The notes: generated by a model not told the origin, from the letters alone. DNA of 64,000 nt from Trichoplusia ni (GCF_003590095.1 NC_039501.1:2821673-2885672), one strand, 5' to 3'; shown: positions 23,020-34,124, numbered from the stretch's first letter. Program-made: numbers and translations.

Positions 23020-24454
23020 CTTTGGTATATGTTATCTGTGGTGTCAGTTCAATCGTCTGCAGGCTAGGTGTGGAGAAACTGTGCAATGAGATATTAATGA
23101 TTTAGTTTGCTAAGTGTAATGTGTGTAAGATTGATTGGTTTTTCCGTTGAACTCGGCTGTCATTTGTTTAATGAGTGGGATACATTGTACAGGCGAAAGT
23201 TTGCGTGCTTGTCGCATCTAAGTTTTGATGTGAAATAATTTATTTTGTGACTGTTTCTCGCAGTTTGGCAAATAAATTACTTAAAGAAAACGATTGTCCA
23301 CAGATATTCTATAAATAACTTCTTTAAGCACAATGTGATGTTTTTTTTTTAAGTTAAACTGACAATACCTAATACAAATCTTCCATAAAACCTTGATGAC
23401 CTGTCAAACCCCATAAACATTAACAAGCTGGCCATTGATACCCTTAAAATACAAGTATAATTAGTTTTTCGCATGTACACAAATCAAATATAAATACACA
23501 GGGGCTTAGCTCTAACGGTTAACTAGGTACTAAACTAAACTACTAAATGATTGATGGGGTAATAAGCCCTTAAGGTTGGCAGCACTCAACGTTGAATAGC
23601 TATTAGCACCAGTTGACACTTCTATTAGGCAAAGCTCTATAAATTAAGCGCAATTTGCGATATTTATCTTATAATTATAAACATAAAGGGTCACGTTTTA
23701 GTTTGTTAACGGCGTCGAATAAGAGCGCGAATAAATTGCGGTTCATTAAAATATTTGTGGCGCTCGTAATGGCCGCTAATTGAACAGTGTTGCCGTTTAA
23801 TAAATTAAGTAGAATTCAGGGAATTATGTGCTTTTGTTTGCCTTTAAGAATTATATTATATTCGGTGTTGTACTTTTGCTGTTGTTTGTGCAAAGTAAAA
23901 ATGGCTGCATTTAAGTTTTTTATGTGATTCACCACAAAAGTCATGGCATTCGAGGTGTTCTAATTTAATAATAACTTTTGGAGTTTCGAAATATTATCTA
24001 GAAAAACTTTAGTTTTTAATTTTTATTATTTTATCAAAAGGCTTCTGTTTCTCCTAATCGGCGGTCTGCTGGAAGATTTTTTTTTATTTTAGCAATAAGC
24101 AGTACCTTTGTACATGACTATTAGAATGATGTGTCATCTGAAAACTTGTGTGTACATAAATAGTAAATAAATAAATAAAACTCTACGAAAGTTTTCTGGG
24201 AAAGTAATTTATTTAATACTTCAAAAGAAATTATGATGATTATTAAAAAATGAAAATAGCTTTTGCCGTGAACTGAAAATGGATAATGTATTGTTATTTT
24301 TATAGATTGAATTATTATTCTACGAAATCATTAGAAGTTGTTAATTATTAGTAAAGGACAAGCGTATGGAAACAAGTTAAACATTTGTCTGAAGTTTCTT
24401 GAAGTATCGCCAAATAATTGGCTGAATTAAAGAATGCTGTCCTGCCTTTGTGCT
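23020..24454. other. Gene-free stretch with a weak repeat J relative
   Basis: The piece at about 23568-23640 resembles repeat J. A GC-richer patch at 23700-23800 includes a minus-strand GGCAACACT word (23786-23794), also found twice near 30.1 kb. The rest is AT-rich. Confidence 0.35.
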
Positions 24455-24711
24455 CAGGGCCCCGATTATGCTATTTTACAATGGCCGATGAATGAATGGC
24501 AATTGAATTAAATTTGAAATTATTCATTTTCTCTTAAGAATTTTGCCAATACAATAATTGGAACTCAATTGTATTTAACCTTGAGTTTTGCGTCCAACAC
24601 TGAATTTCCAATTATTGTGTAGAAAAATGCTTAAAAGAAAACGAAAATTGCTATTTTAAGCCAAATTTCATTCATTCATCGGCCATTTTAAATAGCAGAA
24701 TTGGGGACCTG
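24455..24711. mobile_element. MITE family H, fullest copy
   Basis: The left end CAGGGCCCCGATTATGCTA faces the right end TAGCAGAATTGGGGACCTG as an inverted repeat. The similarity continues inward through ATGGCCGATGAATGAATGG and its inverse, so the element is close to a full palindrome of 257 bp. It is non-coding. I cannot identify a clear target duplication, so the superfamily is not assigned. Confidence 0.7.
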
Positions 24712-24909
24712 GATAAAATGAAAAAAAAAACTCTCGAAAAACTTTGTCAGACCATCGCATATTTTACCTACTAAAAAAATTCGTACGAATTAAATTATTA
24801 AGTTAGTTCTAAATATCGTTTTAAGCCGTAAAGTTGTAGTAATTTGATTATTATCATTTAGGCCGTGTACCAGCAGGCTGTATAAGGATTACTTTGGCCT
24901 CATTTTTTT

Positions 24910-24995
24910 ATCGTTATCGCGTTGGCGGGAGATTTCGTGCGCACAGATAATGAACTGTCACAGTTGGCGGCTGGCGCCATCTTATTGAAATGTGC
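24910..24995. promoter_or_regulatory. GC-richer block with E2F-like word
   Basis: TTGGCGGGA (24922-24930) fits the E2F consensus core. A CGCCATCTT word follows about 55 bases downstream. The block stands out from AT-rich sequence, but no transcript is visible. Confidence 0.25.
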
Positions 24996-25221
24996 CAGTA
25001 ATTGCCAAGTATAGCCTACACTGTGTAGGTACATATAATCAGGCAATTAATTAAATATATTAAAAATTTATTAAAATCATTTTTTTCTATTCAAATTCAT
25101 TTTTTCTAATTTAGAAATACGAATTATGATTCAATTTCCAACTTATTTGAATTGGTAACTACGAAGGAACAAATATTTTTCTCTTTTATTTACAATCTAT
25201 TTATATTTTCTATAGAATATA

Positions 25222-25463
25222 ACATTCCACAATTTTCACACAACGCCATCTAGTCTCAAACTAAGCAGAGCTTGTATTATGAGTACTAGACAACTGATAA
25301 ACATACTTATATATTTCTAAATACATACATAATAGAGATAAATTACACCCAGACACAGAACAAATGATCGTGCTCATCACATAAACATTTGTCCTAGGTG
25401 GGAATCGATCCCACGACCAGGTATAGCAGTCAGGGTCACTAGCCACTAGACCAACAGGCCCGT
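25222..25463 (-). mobile_element. SINE with GGTCTAGTGGTTAG-type tRNA head, copy 1
   Basis: On the minus strand it begins with the A box TTGGTCTAGTGGCTAGTGAC and B box GTGGGATCGATTCCCACC. It then runs through GATGAGCACGATCATTTGTT and ends with AGACTAGATGGCGTTGTGTG. It is inverted relative to the copy at 26944-27183 with about 1.5 kb between them. Confidence 0.75.
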
Positions 25464-25817
25464 TATAAATATAGACTGTTATTTGGTTTTTAATTCTTTG
25501 AGGGAGTTTGTAAAAAGTATTAATGTTAGTTATATGGATTTTGCTGTCTGATTAAAAAGAATAAGTAGCTAAAACTGGGTTCCTTATCATCACAAACAAA
25601 CATTGTGAAAAATTGTCTTGTTAATTTTTTCATATACCTACGTCACAAAATGTTAATAATGGTCTTGACCAATGCGTAATAGTTTCGCAAACGTGCGATA
25701 GCCAAATTGTTGAATGTGTATTAGGGTTAATGCTATCTAAACTACTCTTGTTAATATTTCTAAACAAATGTTGAATATTTGGTGTTACGCTGGCATGGCC
25801 GGGTGAAAATATTAGGT
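25464..25817. other. Gene-free stretch
   Basis: Nothing recognised. Confidence 0.35.
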
Positions 25818-25818
25818 A

Positions 25819-26071
25819 CTAGCTGTTGCCCGCGACTTCGTCCGCGTGGTTAGAAGATATAAGTTGTGAGTTATATCTACCCTGTTTTTTCCACATTTTC
25901 CATTGTACCTTCGCTCCTATAAGTCGCAGCGTGATGGTTTATAGCCTAAAACCTTCCTCGAAGAATGGTCTATTCAACACAAAAATAATTTTTCAATTTG
26001 AACCAGTAGTTCCTGAGATTAGCGCGTTCAAACAAACAAACATTCTCTTCAGCTTTATAAATTAGTATAGA
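25819..26071 (-). mobile_element. Helitron-like non-autonomous element, family A, copy 3
   Basis: On the minus strand it has the TCTATACTAATTTATAAAGC start after a host A and the GCGGGCAACAGCTAG end before a host T. The (TTTG)n run is short here. The 3' hairpin word CGCGGACGAAGTCGCG is perfect in this copy. Confidence 0.8.
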
Positions 26072-26224
26072 TGAAAAAACTCTGTATATTATGTTGTAGT
26101 TATCTAGATGAAATCGATTTCTAAATCGCGTGAGTGAAAATGTGCTGGCAATTATAATAGAATTAATATTAAAAAGAATAAGGTAGGGTGGATATCATAA
26201 AAGTAATAATAGAAAAAAATGAGG

Positions 26225-26265
26225 TAAAGTTCCTAACAATGAGTTCTTCATTGTTAGGAACTTTA
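26225..26265. repeat. Perfect 18-bp inverted repeat with 5-base loop
   Basis: TAAAGTTCCTAACAATGA is followed by GTTCT and then its exact reverse complement. No mismatch exists in the stem. It is shorter than a typical miRNA precursor (about 41 nt in all) and sits in AT-rich sequence between the inverted SINE copies. Confidence 0.85.
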
Positions 26266-26457
26266 AAAAAAATAACACATGTTCTTTGTTCGAAATTATT
26301 TGTGACGTAATCTAAGCCAATCAAACAACACTTTTATCTACAAAATTATTCATACCATATGCCGTCGGTAAACTGTTTAACCATGTAATCGTTTTGTTAT
26401 CTGATTCAACGAGTCGGTTTTGTGAGCCGAGCATCCGATCTGTCTTCTCTTTCTCAG

Positions 26458-26751
26458 ACGGGAACAAAAGAGGATTGCTCTGCTTTTGTCGCTCACCTAG
26501 AAGTACAGATGAGGGGTGTCTCTGAAAACCAGAAATTCATAGCGCAAAAACTAATCTCTGACGTCATGTTCCTAGCAAGGACTAATCGCCTAAACTTCAA
26601 TTCTTCAGTCCATCTTGATAACTCTGAGGAGAATGTTACTTCGACAGCTGTTCCCATATTAAAACCTTCTAAAAAAGACAGTAGTATATTTTTTTTTATG
26701 TATGAATTCAAATACAGAATGTATAACCTGGTGTTAGAGTTAGAGGATTAA
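26458..26751 (+). CDS. Candidate terminal exon, BESS/MADF-like C-terminus (partial)
   Basis: A strong acceptor (TCTTCTCTTTCTCAG) precedes a frame that runs in phase to a TAA. A poly(A) signal AATAAA lies about 40 bases later (26788-26793). The first half encodes a segment (CSAFVAHLEVQMRG... KLISDVMFLA) whose spacing of hydrophobic residues resembles the C-terminal BESS-type interaction segment of MADF proteins and of PIF/Harbinger accessory proteins. The last ~40 residues are low-complexity and less convincing. No upstream exon with a MADF domain is visible in the window, so this is either the last exon of a gene with very long introns or a stranded gene or transposon fragment. The family call is tentative. 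It sits between two inverted SINEs. Confidence 0.35.
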   Translation, partial: TGTKEDCSAFVAHLEVQMRGVSENQKFIAQKLISDVMFLARTNRLNFNSSVHLDNSEENVTSTAVPILKPSKKDSSIFFFMYEFKYRMYNLVLELED

Positions 26752-26943
26752 AAAACCCGAAGCAGTTTCTTCGGCTCCTTTTTATTTAATAAATTGCAAT
26801 AATATTATTTTAAGATGTAGTAAGTGAAGCTGTATCAGAATTAAATTTGTAATTATATAATTGAGATTTAGAGTAAATTATGTAAAGAAATTGATATGGA
26901 TTTGAAAATAAATTGTTTTCTTAAACTATTAGGCTATAAGACT

Positions 26944-27183
26944 GGCCTGTTGGTCTAGTGGTTAGTGACCCTGACTGCTATACCGGAGGTCGTGGGTTCG
27001 ATTCCCACCCAGGACAAATGTTTGTGTGATGAGCACGATCATTTGTTCTGTGTCTGGGTGTAATTTATCTATATTATGTTTGTATTTAGAAATATATAAG
27101 TATGTTTATCAGTCGCCTAGTACTCATAATACAAGCTCTGCTAGTTTGAGACTAGATGGCGTTGTGTGAAAGTTGTGGAATAT
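26944..27183 (+). mobile_element. SINE with GGTCTAGTGGTTAG-type tRNA head, copy 2
   Basis: The A box TTGGTCTAGTGGTTAGTGAC and B box GTGGGTTCGATTCCCACC are well kept. The body GAGCACGATCATTTGTTCTG and the end GAGACTAGATGGCGTTGTGT match copy 1 inverted. Only the first ~70 bases are tRNA-like. Confidence 0.8.
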
Positions 27184-27289
27184 TTATTTAATTTAATTTA
27201 TTTTATTTAATTTATTTTCTTATCAGTTTACACCGAGTTCAATAGGATTTATATTGCGGTCGTCCTTAAATGTATATTATAGAACAAAA

Positions 27290-27450
27290 TTATCTCACTA
27301 ATAATTGATTTTTTGGATGTTTGTTCCTCTTTCACGCAAAAATGACTGAACGGATTTAGACGAAAATTGGTACACAGATAGTTTATAATCAGGACTAAAG
27401 CATAGGATAGCTTTTATCCCGATTTTATGTCATTTTCTACCTTTAACTAA
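27290..27450 (+). repeat. Helitron-B-like fragment
   Basis: TTTCACGCAAAAATGACTGA, AATTGGTACACAGATAG and ATAGGATAGCTTTTATCC match the interior of family B. Neither terminus is kept. Confidence 0.5.
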
Positions 27451-27890
27451 AACAAACAGCCGACGCCACAAACAGCCAGTAAAATGACAATGCGCTGTGA
27501 TTATCATAAATTAATCATTACGTTACGTTCATATTTACATCTCTAGCATTTGCATGCAATGAGAATATATTGTTTGTTATTGTATTCTTATATGGCGATC
27601 GGTGACTAAGTAAGCCAAGCGTTAATGAAACTGCACTCTAAGGACTGGTCTTAAAACTTTTGAAACGGATTCTTAAGCATTACTTAACTTAACCAACGTT
27701 TTTTATAACCTGAAAGATTTTTTTGAAAAATATACTTGTTTTTTATGTAATTTATTATTGTAATTGTTGTTCATTTTGTTTTTATTTATATTAATACTTT
27801 AATGCTTTAATGCTTATTAAGTAATTTAATGTCTATTTACTAATTTTCGAATGCTAGTTATGGCAAAATATGTAGAAACTGTGCGTCCCT
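27451..27890. other. Gene-free stretch
   Basis: AT-rich sequence with nothing recognised. Confidence 0.35.
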
Positions 27891-27967
27891 ATATACATCT
27901 GTCTGTATCCATATTTCACGAAATAAAGGTTTGGATTTAAATTTGAATTTTCTTTAAAAAGATTGTA

Positions 27968-28078
27968 TAGGTCGTCACGCTGATCCACTCTGCGCGACGT
28001 ATCGCGGGTTCGATCCGCTCGTATGATAAGCATTTGTGTGACCCACGAATGTTCGTTTTCGGGCTGGGAGTACTTTTT
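27968..28078 (+). mobile_element. SINE with Leu/Ser-like head, 5'-truncated copy
   Basis: It keeps the B box (GCGGGTTCGATCCGCTCG) and body words GTGTGACCCACGAATGTTCG. The A box and tail are lost. Just before it, at about 27895-27950, a CACGAAATAAAGG word resembles a LINE 3' end. Confidence 0.55.
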
Positions 28079-28109
28079 TCAAATAAAGTATCAATGAACG
28101 CGCTTGTAA

Positions 28110-28361
28110 TCTATACTTAATATATAAAGCTGAAGAGTTTGTTTGTTTGTTTGAACGCGCTTATCATAGGAACAACTGGTCCTAATTGAAAAAATATTTT
28201 TGTGTTGTATAGACCATTCATCGATGAAGGTTTTAAGCTGTACACCATCACGCTGCGACTAATAGGAGCGAAGATACAATGGAAAATGTGCAAAAAAAAC
28301 AGAGCATTAATCATAACTTATATCTCTTAACTACGCGAACGAAGTCGCGGGCAACAGCTAG
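28110..28361 (+). mobile_element. Helitron-like non-autonomous element, family A, copy 4
   Basis: It begins TCTATACTTAATATATAAAG after a host A and ends GCGGGCAACAGCTAG before a host T, with the standard interior. Confidence 0.8.
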
Positions 28362-28756
28362 TTTGAAATAATTTTATAGGAGATCTGTTGGGTATCCTAC
28401 TCTGCGTTCACCGATTCGTGGTCTCCTTTCAAGGACTTTCCTGCTCCATTTCCATATTCCTAACTTACAAATATGTCTCTCTAAATCAGACAATGTGATT
28501 TAACCGACTTTTTCAGAAGTGGAAATCTATAAGAAGCCATTTGTGAACTCAGTTCGGTATTATAAATGTACGAACGACTATCACAGCACCAAATCAGTTT
28601 TTAGGATTCTGTCCCCAATCCAATATAAAGTGTACAATGACAATATGGCTTCCAATTATAGATGCTCTGTTTGATATCGCCTTAATAAGTCGATGGTACG
28701 GTCAACAGCGAAAGTTGCTAAACTAAAACCGAAGAGGAAAATAAGGAACACCACTT

Positions 28757-28826
28757 CTTGCAGCTGTGGAAGTGAGATGGTGCTCTACGAAGTGTATACT
28801 GGCATCTATTTTCTTTGCTCTTCCGG
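28757..28826. repeat. Dyad-symmetric MITE-like repeat C, copy 4 (short)
   Basis: GCAGCTGTGGAAGTGAGATG and GTGCTCTACGAAGTGTA match the left half of the family. The right arm is degraded and runs into repeat E. Confidence 0.45.
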
Positions 28827-28945
28827 CTCCTTCCGCTTTGGGTTGACCGGAAGGGAGTGTCAGACTTCTGTCGTCTAAAACACATCCATGGTCCTTCCTT
28901 TGCCCTTCGTGTACCATAGCTATGGTAACTTTTTCGGACAACCCC
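28826..28945 (-). repeat. Dispersed repeat E, copy in opposite orientation
   Basis: CCGCTTTGGGTTGACCGGAA, AGTGTCAGACTTCTG and CCTTTGCCCTTCGTGTACC are the reverse of words in copies at 3510 and 45760. Confidence 0.55.
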
Positions 28946-30040
28946 GCTTCAGACTGCCATCCTGCATATAGAAGTGTAAAAGTCTTGTTTTAAGTGGAAG
29001 GGACTCCAAGGATTCCAGACCAAAAAAATGACAAATAAATTATGTCGTCGAGAATGTGTTTTAAGCTAATATTTAATAGAATTATGGTCTTAGATCTTAT
29101 TTTTTATTTTTTTATGGTATCTTTTTTTCTTATGAATAATTAATAGATAATTCTAGGTACTGCAAAAAAGAGAGATTGCGTTATGATATAAAAAGACTGT
29201 CTGACTGACTGGCTTGCACAATTACAACAATATTTCTTTAAGTCGTCTTAGTTAGCCCCCCCGAACAACGAAACAATTTATTTATTTGTTAACAATAATA
29301 TATTTAAATCTTACTGTTGACTGTACTTACCAAACTTGATCTTAAAGTGAACCCTTTTGTCCTAGACTCCTAATTCTATATAAGCCGAAGTAGGTCAGGT
29401 AGGTGGATACAAAAACACGTGTTCCTATTGGTTAAGATATTGTAGACTATCATTTCTAAGCTAATTAGTCTAGTTTAACTGCTAAACTAGAAAACTAGAT
29501 GTAATAGAGAAAATTATATAAGAAACTTTATAGATGGTCCTATTGAGGCTCCTTACCCAGGTAATGCTTTACGAATAGGTTTTACTTCGTGTGCCTAAAT
29601 GTCGTCTATAGCTGCAAAAATATAACCCTCCTTAAACGAAGTCAGGTTAAGGTAGCCCATGTATCAATCCAAGGGGTCAGCTACCTCAAAACCAAATTTC
29701 CTGAATTTGAGAACGCCCTGTACTCAAATAGAAATGCTCGTAGAGATTCTTATGAAAAAGCAGTACTAATTGCTATTACCCCTTGTAAATATTTTTACGA
29801 TTTGTCTGTTTATTGGCCTCTGTCTGTACATTAACTAATAAATAAATAAACAACTTTATTCCTTGTCTGGGTTTTCTCTTTGTATGCGTGATGCCATGCA
29901 GTAAATATCCTTATTAGCTCTTAAATTGACGAGAGTTCAACGCAATAATGAACATACGAAAGACAAAGCTAAATAAAATGTTCAGGCGCAGTGAATGTCA
30001 CTCTTAAAGGTGATACCATCTCGTCATGGTATAAATCATA
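28946..30040. other. Gene-free stretch
   Basis: The segment 29580-29860 has an 81-codon frame and ends with AATAAATAAATAAA, so it could be a 3' UTR or retroelement end, but I recognise no family. Confidence 0.35.
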
Positions 30041-30049
30041 AAGCCCCAT

Positions 30050-30150
30050 AATTCAGGGACCGCCCAGAACGCAGCAATAACTGGCAACACTGCGGTCCTT
30101 AATTTTTACGAGTGGCAACACTTTGACGCGCCGCGCGATTTGCATAAAAC
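30050..30150. promoter_or_regulatory. CpG-richer block with repeated GGCAACACT word
   Basis: GGCAACACT occurs at 30083-30091 and 30114-30122. It is followed by a TTTGACGCGCCGCGCG E2F-like stretch and the POU octamer ATTTGCAT (30138-30145). The density of known words in 100 bases is unusual here. Promoter or enhancer function is inferred only. Confidence 0.3.
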
Positions 30151-30550
30151 CTCATTTTATGCTGATCTAACTTGAATGTCGGATTGTAAGTATCAGGTTG
30201 GTTGTGTTATATCTGGGTCTGCTGAGGTTATGGTAAAAATAATAATATATCTTCTTAAGTAGGTTCTTAGTTTAAGACAGGTGTATTGATTTTTTGTTCG
30301 GAAGTTACTTAGTTTTTTGAGTTATTATTTCTAAGTACGGAAACTTAAAATAGAAATTACTGACCCAAACTTAGCGAAAAATTTATGGGACCAAATAACA
30401 GAAAGCATCAACAGAATCGATTCATACTGAGCGAAGTTCTGAGGTAACAAACATTGGAATCTTTACAAAGATCAGATCGCTCTTTATATAGATATCGCAC
30501 GAATTTGTCAAATATTGTCAAACAAATCTGAACATAGCCGACAATTTGAC

Positions 30551-30761
30551 TGCACGGATAGCCGAGTGGTTGAGGCCACCACGCCAAAACCACTGTGCGT
30601 GTCGTGTCGCGGGTTCGATCCCCGCGTAGGACAAGTATTTGTGTGATGCACAAATGCTTGATCTAAGTCTGGGTGTCATTGTGCACGTGATTTGTATGTT
30701 TGTAAAACCCCCCGCGACACAAGGATTAAACTCCTTACCGCGGGAGTCGTTTAAAAAAAAA
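30551..30761 (+). mobile_element. SINE with Leu/Ser-like tRNA head, best copy
   Basis: A box GGATAGCCGAGTGGTTGAGG, B box GCGGGTTCGATCCCCGCG, body GTGTGATGCACAAATGCTTG and a complete tail with CCCCGCGACACAAGGATTAA and GCGGGAGTCGTTT, then a run of A. This copy shows the full layout: tRNA head, unique body, conserved tail, A-rich end. Confidence 0.8.
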
Positions 30762-31419
30762 ACCTGACCTACGAAGAAACGTCAATTGATCCTAAACTCC
30801 TGTTGAAATGTTAATATGAAAAGTTATTTTAACATTGTTTTAAATGGAAATTGAAACAAAAATAAATCTACAAACGTAATACATAAGAAATGCAAACAAA
30901 CATGAAATTCCATTTGAGTTTCATGGAAGTGTTGTGAATGTTATTTTGTGTTTCCGTTCTTCTAATATTTTTCCAGGAATTGTATTTTATGGTATGCAGT
31001 CATGGATGGAATGCAATTTATTTAGCATTCCTAATGTGTTAGTTAATTTTAGAAGTCAAAAGTGAACATATACTTCAATGTAATACCAGCCTACTGCTAT
31101 CCCAATACGGGCACAAACTTCACCCCCTTATCGGGAAGATTTAATCATTGATAGGCAAGCTAGCAATTTAGATAGATAGAAAAAAAACAGTGAATACAGG
31201 TTTAAAATTCCTTTAGTTGTTTATATTTTGGAGCTAACAATACTTATCTTTCAAAATTAGTTCGGTCCGGAGCCAATAATAAAACAATACGTTTACGTTT
31301 TTCTGTATTTCCGCTTCAATACCATGGCTTCCTAATACATCTTTTAATGAGACTCATAGCGGCGTAGAGCGACTTTTCTCTTACTTCTTTAAAATGGTGA
31401 CTGGCGGTAGACACCTTTT
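30762..31419. other. Gene-free stretch
   Basis: Nothing recognised; AT-rich. Confidence 0.35.
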
Positions 31420-31585
31420 TTTTTTGGTAAGTCGGGGGAATCCTCATGGACACACACTCCCTCGGGGGAGGAAATGGGTAGTGTCAGACTTTTACTGACT
31501 TAACCTGAACCGCCGTGCTACGTCATCCGCGTTTTAGTGTCGGTGTATGGCAATGCGTTGCAATCCTTCATACTGGCGGTAGACC
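31420..31585 (+). repeat. Dispersed repeat F, copy 1
   Basis: GGGGGAGGAAATGGGTAGTG, a GTGTCAGACTTTTACTGAC block, CCGCCGTGCTACGTCATCCG and GGCAATGCGTTGCAATCC recur at 62930-63075. A looser relative is at about 61060-61165. Confidence 0.65.
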
Positions 31586-31849
31586 CCCAGTTCTATTCGG
31601 CTCTGGTAAACTTGACGTGTCCACAACCCTTTAAGGTACCAGTAAGGCAAGCCAGTGTTGTGCGTTCTCAAACATTATTGCTAAAGTTTTCGCTATGCTA
31701 TGAATTATGTTTGGCATTGCATGCCTAACGAAGGGTGAAAGGGTTTCGTGGGGTTTTATTTAAATTCTGCGTCCTTTGTTAATAACGTATATACCTAATT
31801 ACTATTTGTAAATGATAATATTTATTTTAAAAGATTTCTTGTGCTTTTG

Positions 31850-31975
31850 AAGTAATATTCGTACAGTTGTCGAAGAGAGATGGCACTCTACAATTTGTAA
31901 AGCTCTCACGCTTCCACAATTAAGACTTGGTTTTAGATCCGTCGGTTCGCAATGGGATTTAAAAAGTACCACCAT
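31850..31975. repeat. Dyad-symmetric MITE-like repeat C, copy 5
   Basis: GAAGAGAGATGGCACTCTAC and AAAGCTCTCACGCTTCCACA are the two arms. An AAAAAGTACCACC word marks the right end. Confidence 0.55.
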
Positions 31976-33184
31976 TATCGGTGACATGTAATATATGTAG
32001 ATGACAAGTTTTTTTACAGCTCTGCCCTCAAGTTTTGAAAACGGAATCCTATTATTGAGGGTCCGCTACTGTCGTCTGTATCTCTTTTTGTCTGACACCA
32101 TTCTGTATCGCATGAACCACGGCTCATGAGATGCAGGCAGGCAGTCAGGCTAGGTGAATGAAACACTCTCAGGTGATGTAGTTCTGCTTCTATAATAACA
32201 AACATTAAAAATAAATATCGACGTTAAGCAACGCTTGTCACGGTCGTAAATTCGGAGATAGGTGACAAATAAATTTCGCTCGATTATTTGTTTTATTTTT
32301 ACCCAGCAACAGACAACAACAACTTATTAAATGTGTTTGGTTGTTTTAAGAATCTGATTATGTTAGCGTTTGTTATTAATGTTATTATCATCAAATTTAT
32401 TTCATAAATAGTTGTTCAATTAGTAAATCCTAGGAAGAATAAACTTAAAAAAAAATCACAAATTAAAAAATTAACACAAGTTAATTACTGACAACGAAAT
32501 TAAATGTTAATTGTAATTACACGCGTTAACTGTTAATTAATTGTGGATTAAACTTGTTTATCTCACACATTTAATAATGAAACAAGAATTCTTTTCTTGG
32601 ATGATTCGCCTGACATGTATTCACGTTTGTAAGTTTTTTTGATTTGCATATTTTCGTTTAAAGACTAAGGGTTTGTGAACTACTGATTGATGATGCCATG
32701 TAATATTCCTATTTATTTTATTATAAAAAAAAAAATATGTCCTTGCTTTTTTGCACCACAATTATATTATGGAAAGCATTTTATGGATTGCTAAATGTTG
32801 GTATGTAATAAGTCAACATACTTATGATACACCAACATTTTGTAATTATTTAACAATTAGTTATAGCTGCAAAATAATACCTCAGTAGCCTAGCCTAGGT
32901 GTTGGTTGTTAATCCAAGGTAACAGCCAACTCTAACCAAGAACTCAATAAGAAATTCAATTTCATCGAAATCGTTACAGCAGTTTGAGCGAACAGATGAC
33001 AAACATACACACACTTCCACATTTTTAATATTAGTGTAACAATTCATAAATGCGTATAATTAAATATACACCATATAATAATATGCAAATATTCTGTATT
33101 CTTGTCATGTGTACCATAGCAGTCTGCTTTCTGCATACAAATATCTCCTGCGCACATAGACATGGACATACGACTTCCTAACGC
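31976..33184. other. Gene-free stretch with homeodomain-core cluster
   Basis: Between about 32456 and 32552 several TTAATTA/TAATTAC/TTAATTG words cluster, which could be a homeodomain target or simply AT-rich composition. A Helitron-B-like fragment (about 32950-33035) contains a GTTACAGCAGTTTGAGCG word and ends near TTTTTAATATTAGTGTAAC. Confidence 0.3.
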
Positions 33185-33292
33185 AAGACTGTTAAACACA
33201 ATGTGAGAGAGCGAGACAACGCGATGCATGGCGTAGAGCAGCATCCCGCTCACACAACTCCAATAACATTACTTTAAAAAGTGGTGCTTGGT
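33185..33292. repeat. Dyad-symmetric MITE-like repeat C, copy 6
   Basis: GAGAGAGCGAGACAACGCGA, GGCGTAGAGCAGCATCCCGC and the right end ATTACTTTAAAAAGTGGTG are present. The right terminus is well kept here. Confidence 0.6.
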
Positions 33293-33736
33293 ATTAGGTC
33301 TTCAGGGAAAAGGCTTCCACCAGGATACCGCAGGGGAATCGATTTCACTCTTGTTTGCTTTTCGAAAGTGAGGTTATGTCTGTCATGTTGCGTTAGCCCC
33401 TTGTGGGCAGATGACGAATGACAGCCAGGGGTGTTAAACCTTGTTTTTAGTTAGACTATTTGTTCCGCCTACGATGTTTCAGTTACATTTCGTTCGAAGC
33501 TTGTTTTGTACAAATTGGGTATTTTCTACCGATTCAAGAAGGTTTTCAATTGGTCGTTTTTTATGTTTGTAACCTCAGAACTTCGGACTGGATGAACCGA
33601 TTTTGTTGATACTTTTTGCATTTTATGTGGAATATATTTATGTCTTTTGGTCTCATAAATTTCATCAAATTTGACTTAGTAGATTTAATTTTAATTCGGT
33701 TGTATTTTTTTGTTGCTAAAAAAATATTATTTTACA
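33293..33736. other. Gene-free stretch
   Basis: Nothing recognised apart from loose similarity to Helitron-B interiors around 33560-33680. Confidence 0.3.
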
Positions 33737-33737
33737 A

Positions 33738-33970
33738 CTAGCTGTTGCCCGCGACTTCGTCCACGTGGTTAGAATTTTCCCCGTTTTTTCCACATTTTCT
33801 ATTGTATCTTCGCTCCTGTTAGTCGCAGCGTGATGTCATATAACCTATAGCCTTTCTTGATAAATGGTCTATTCAACACAAAAATATTTTTTCAATTCGA
33901 ACCGGTAGTTCCTGAGATTAGCGCGTTCAAAGAAACAAACAAACTCTTCAGCTTTATATATTAGTATAGA
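33738..33970 (-). mobile_element. Helitron-like non-autonomous element, family A, copy 5
   Basis: On the minus strand it begins TCTATACTAATATATAAAGC and ends GCGGGCAACAGCTAG, with host A and T at the junctions. It carries a deletion of ~15 bases relative to other copies near the 3' side. Confidence 0.75.
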
Positions 33971-34124
33971 TTTGAGTACTTTTAATCTTCTTAACTTTTA
34001 AATGATATAATAAAATAATAAATACGTATAACATTTTTTTTTAATCTGTCTGGCGGATTAAACAGATTTTTTTGTCAAATACCCTATTGGTCGTTCAATG
34101 TTACCGGGGAGAGAGGTTTAAAAG

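Noticed and set aside
22734..23105. 123-codon frame with hydrophobic stretch
   Set aside because: Its second half is the dyad repeat C and no family is recognised. The hydrophobicity follows from T-rich DNA.
30551..30640. True tRNA-Leu or tRNA-Ser gene
   Set aside because: A and B boxes are good, but the acceptor stem and arms do not pair as a tRNA, and the sequence continues into a shared SINE body in about ten copies.
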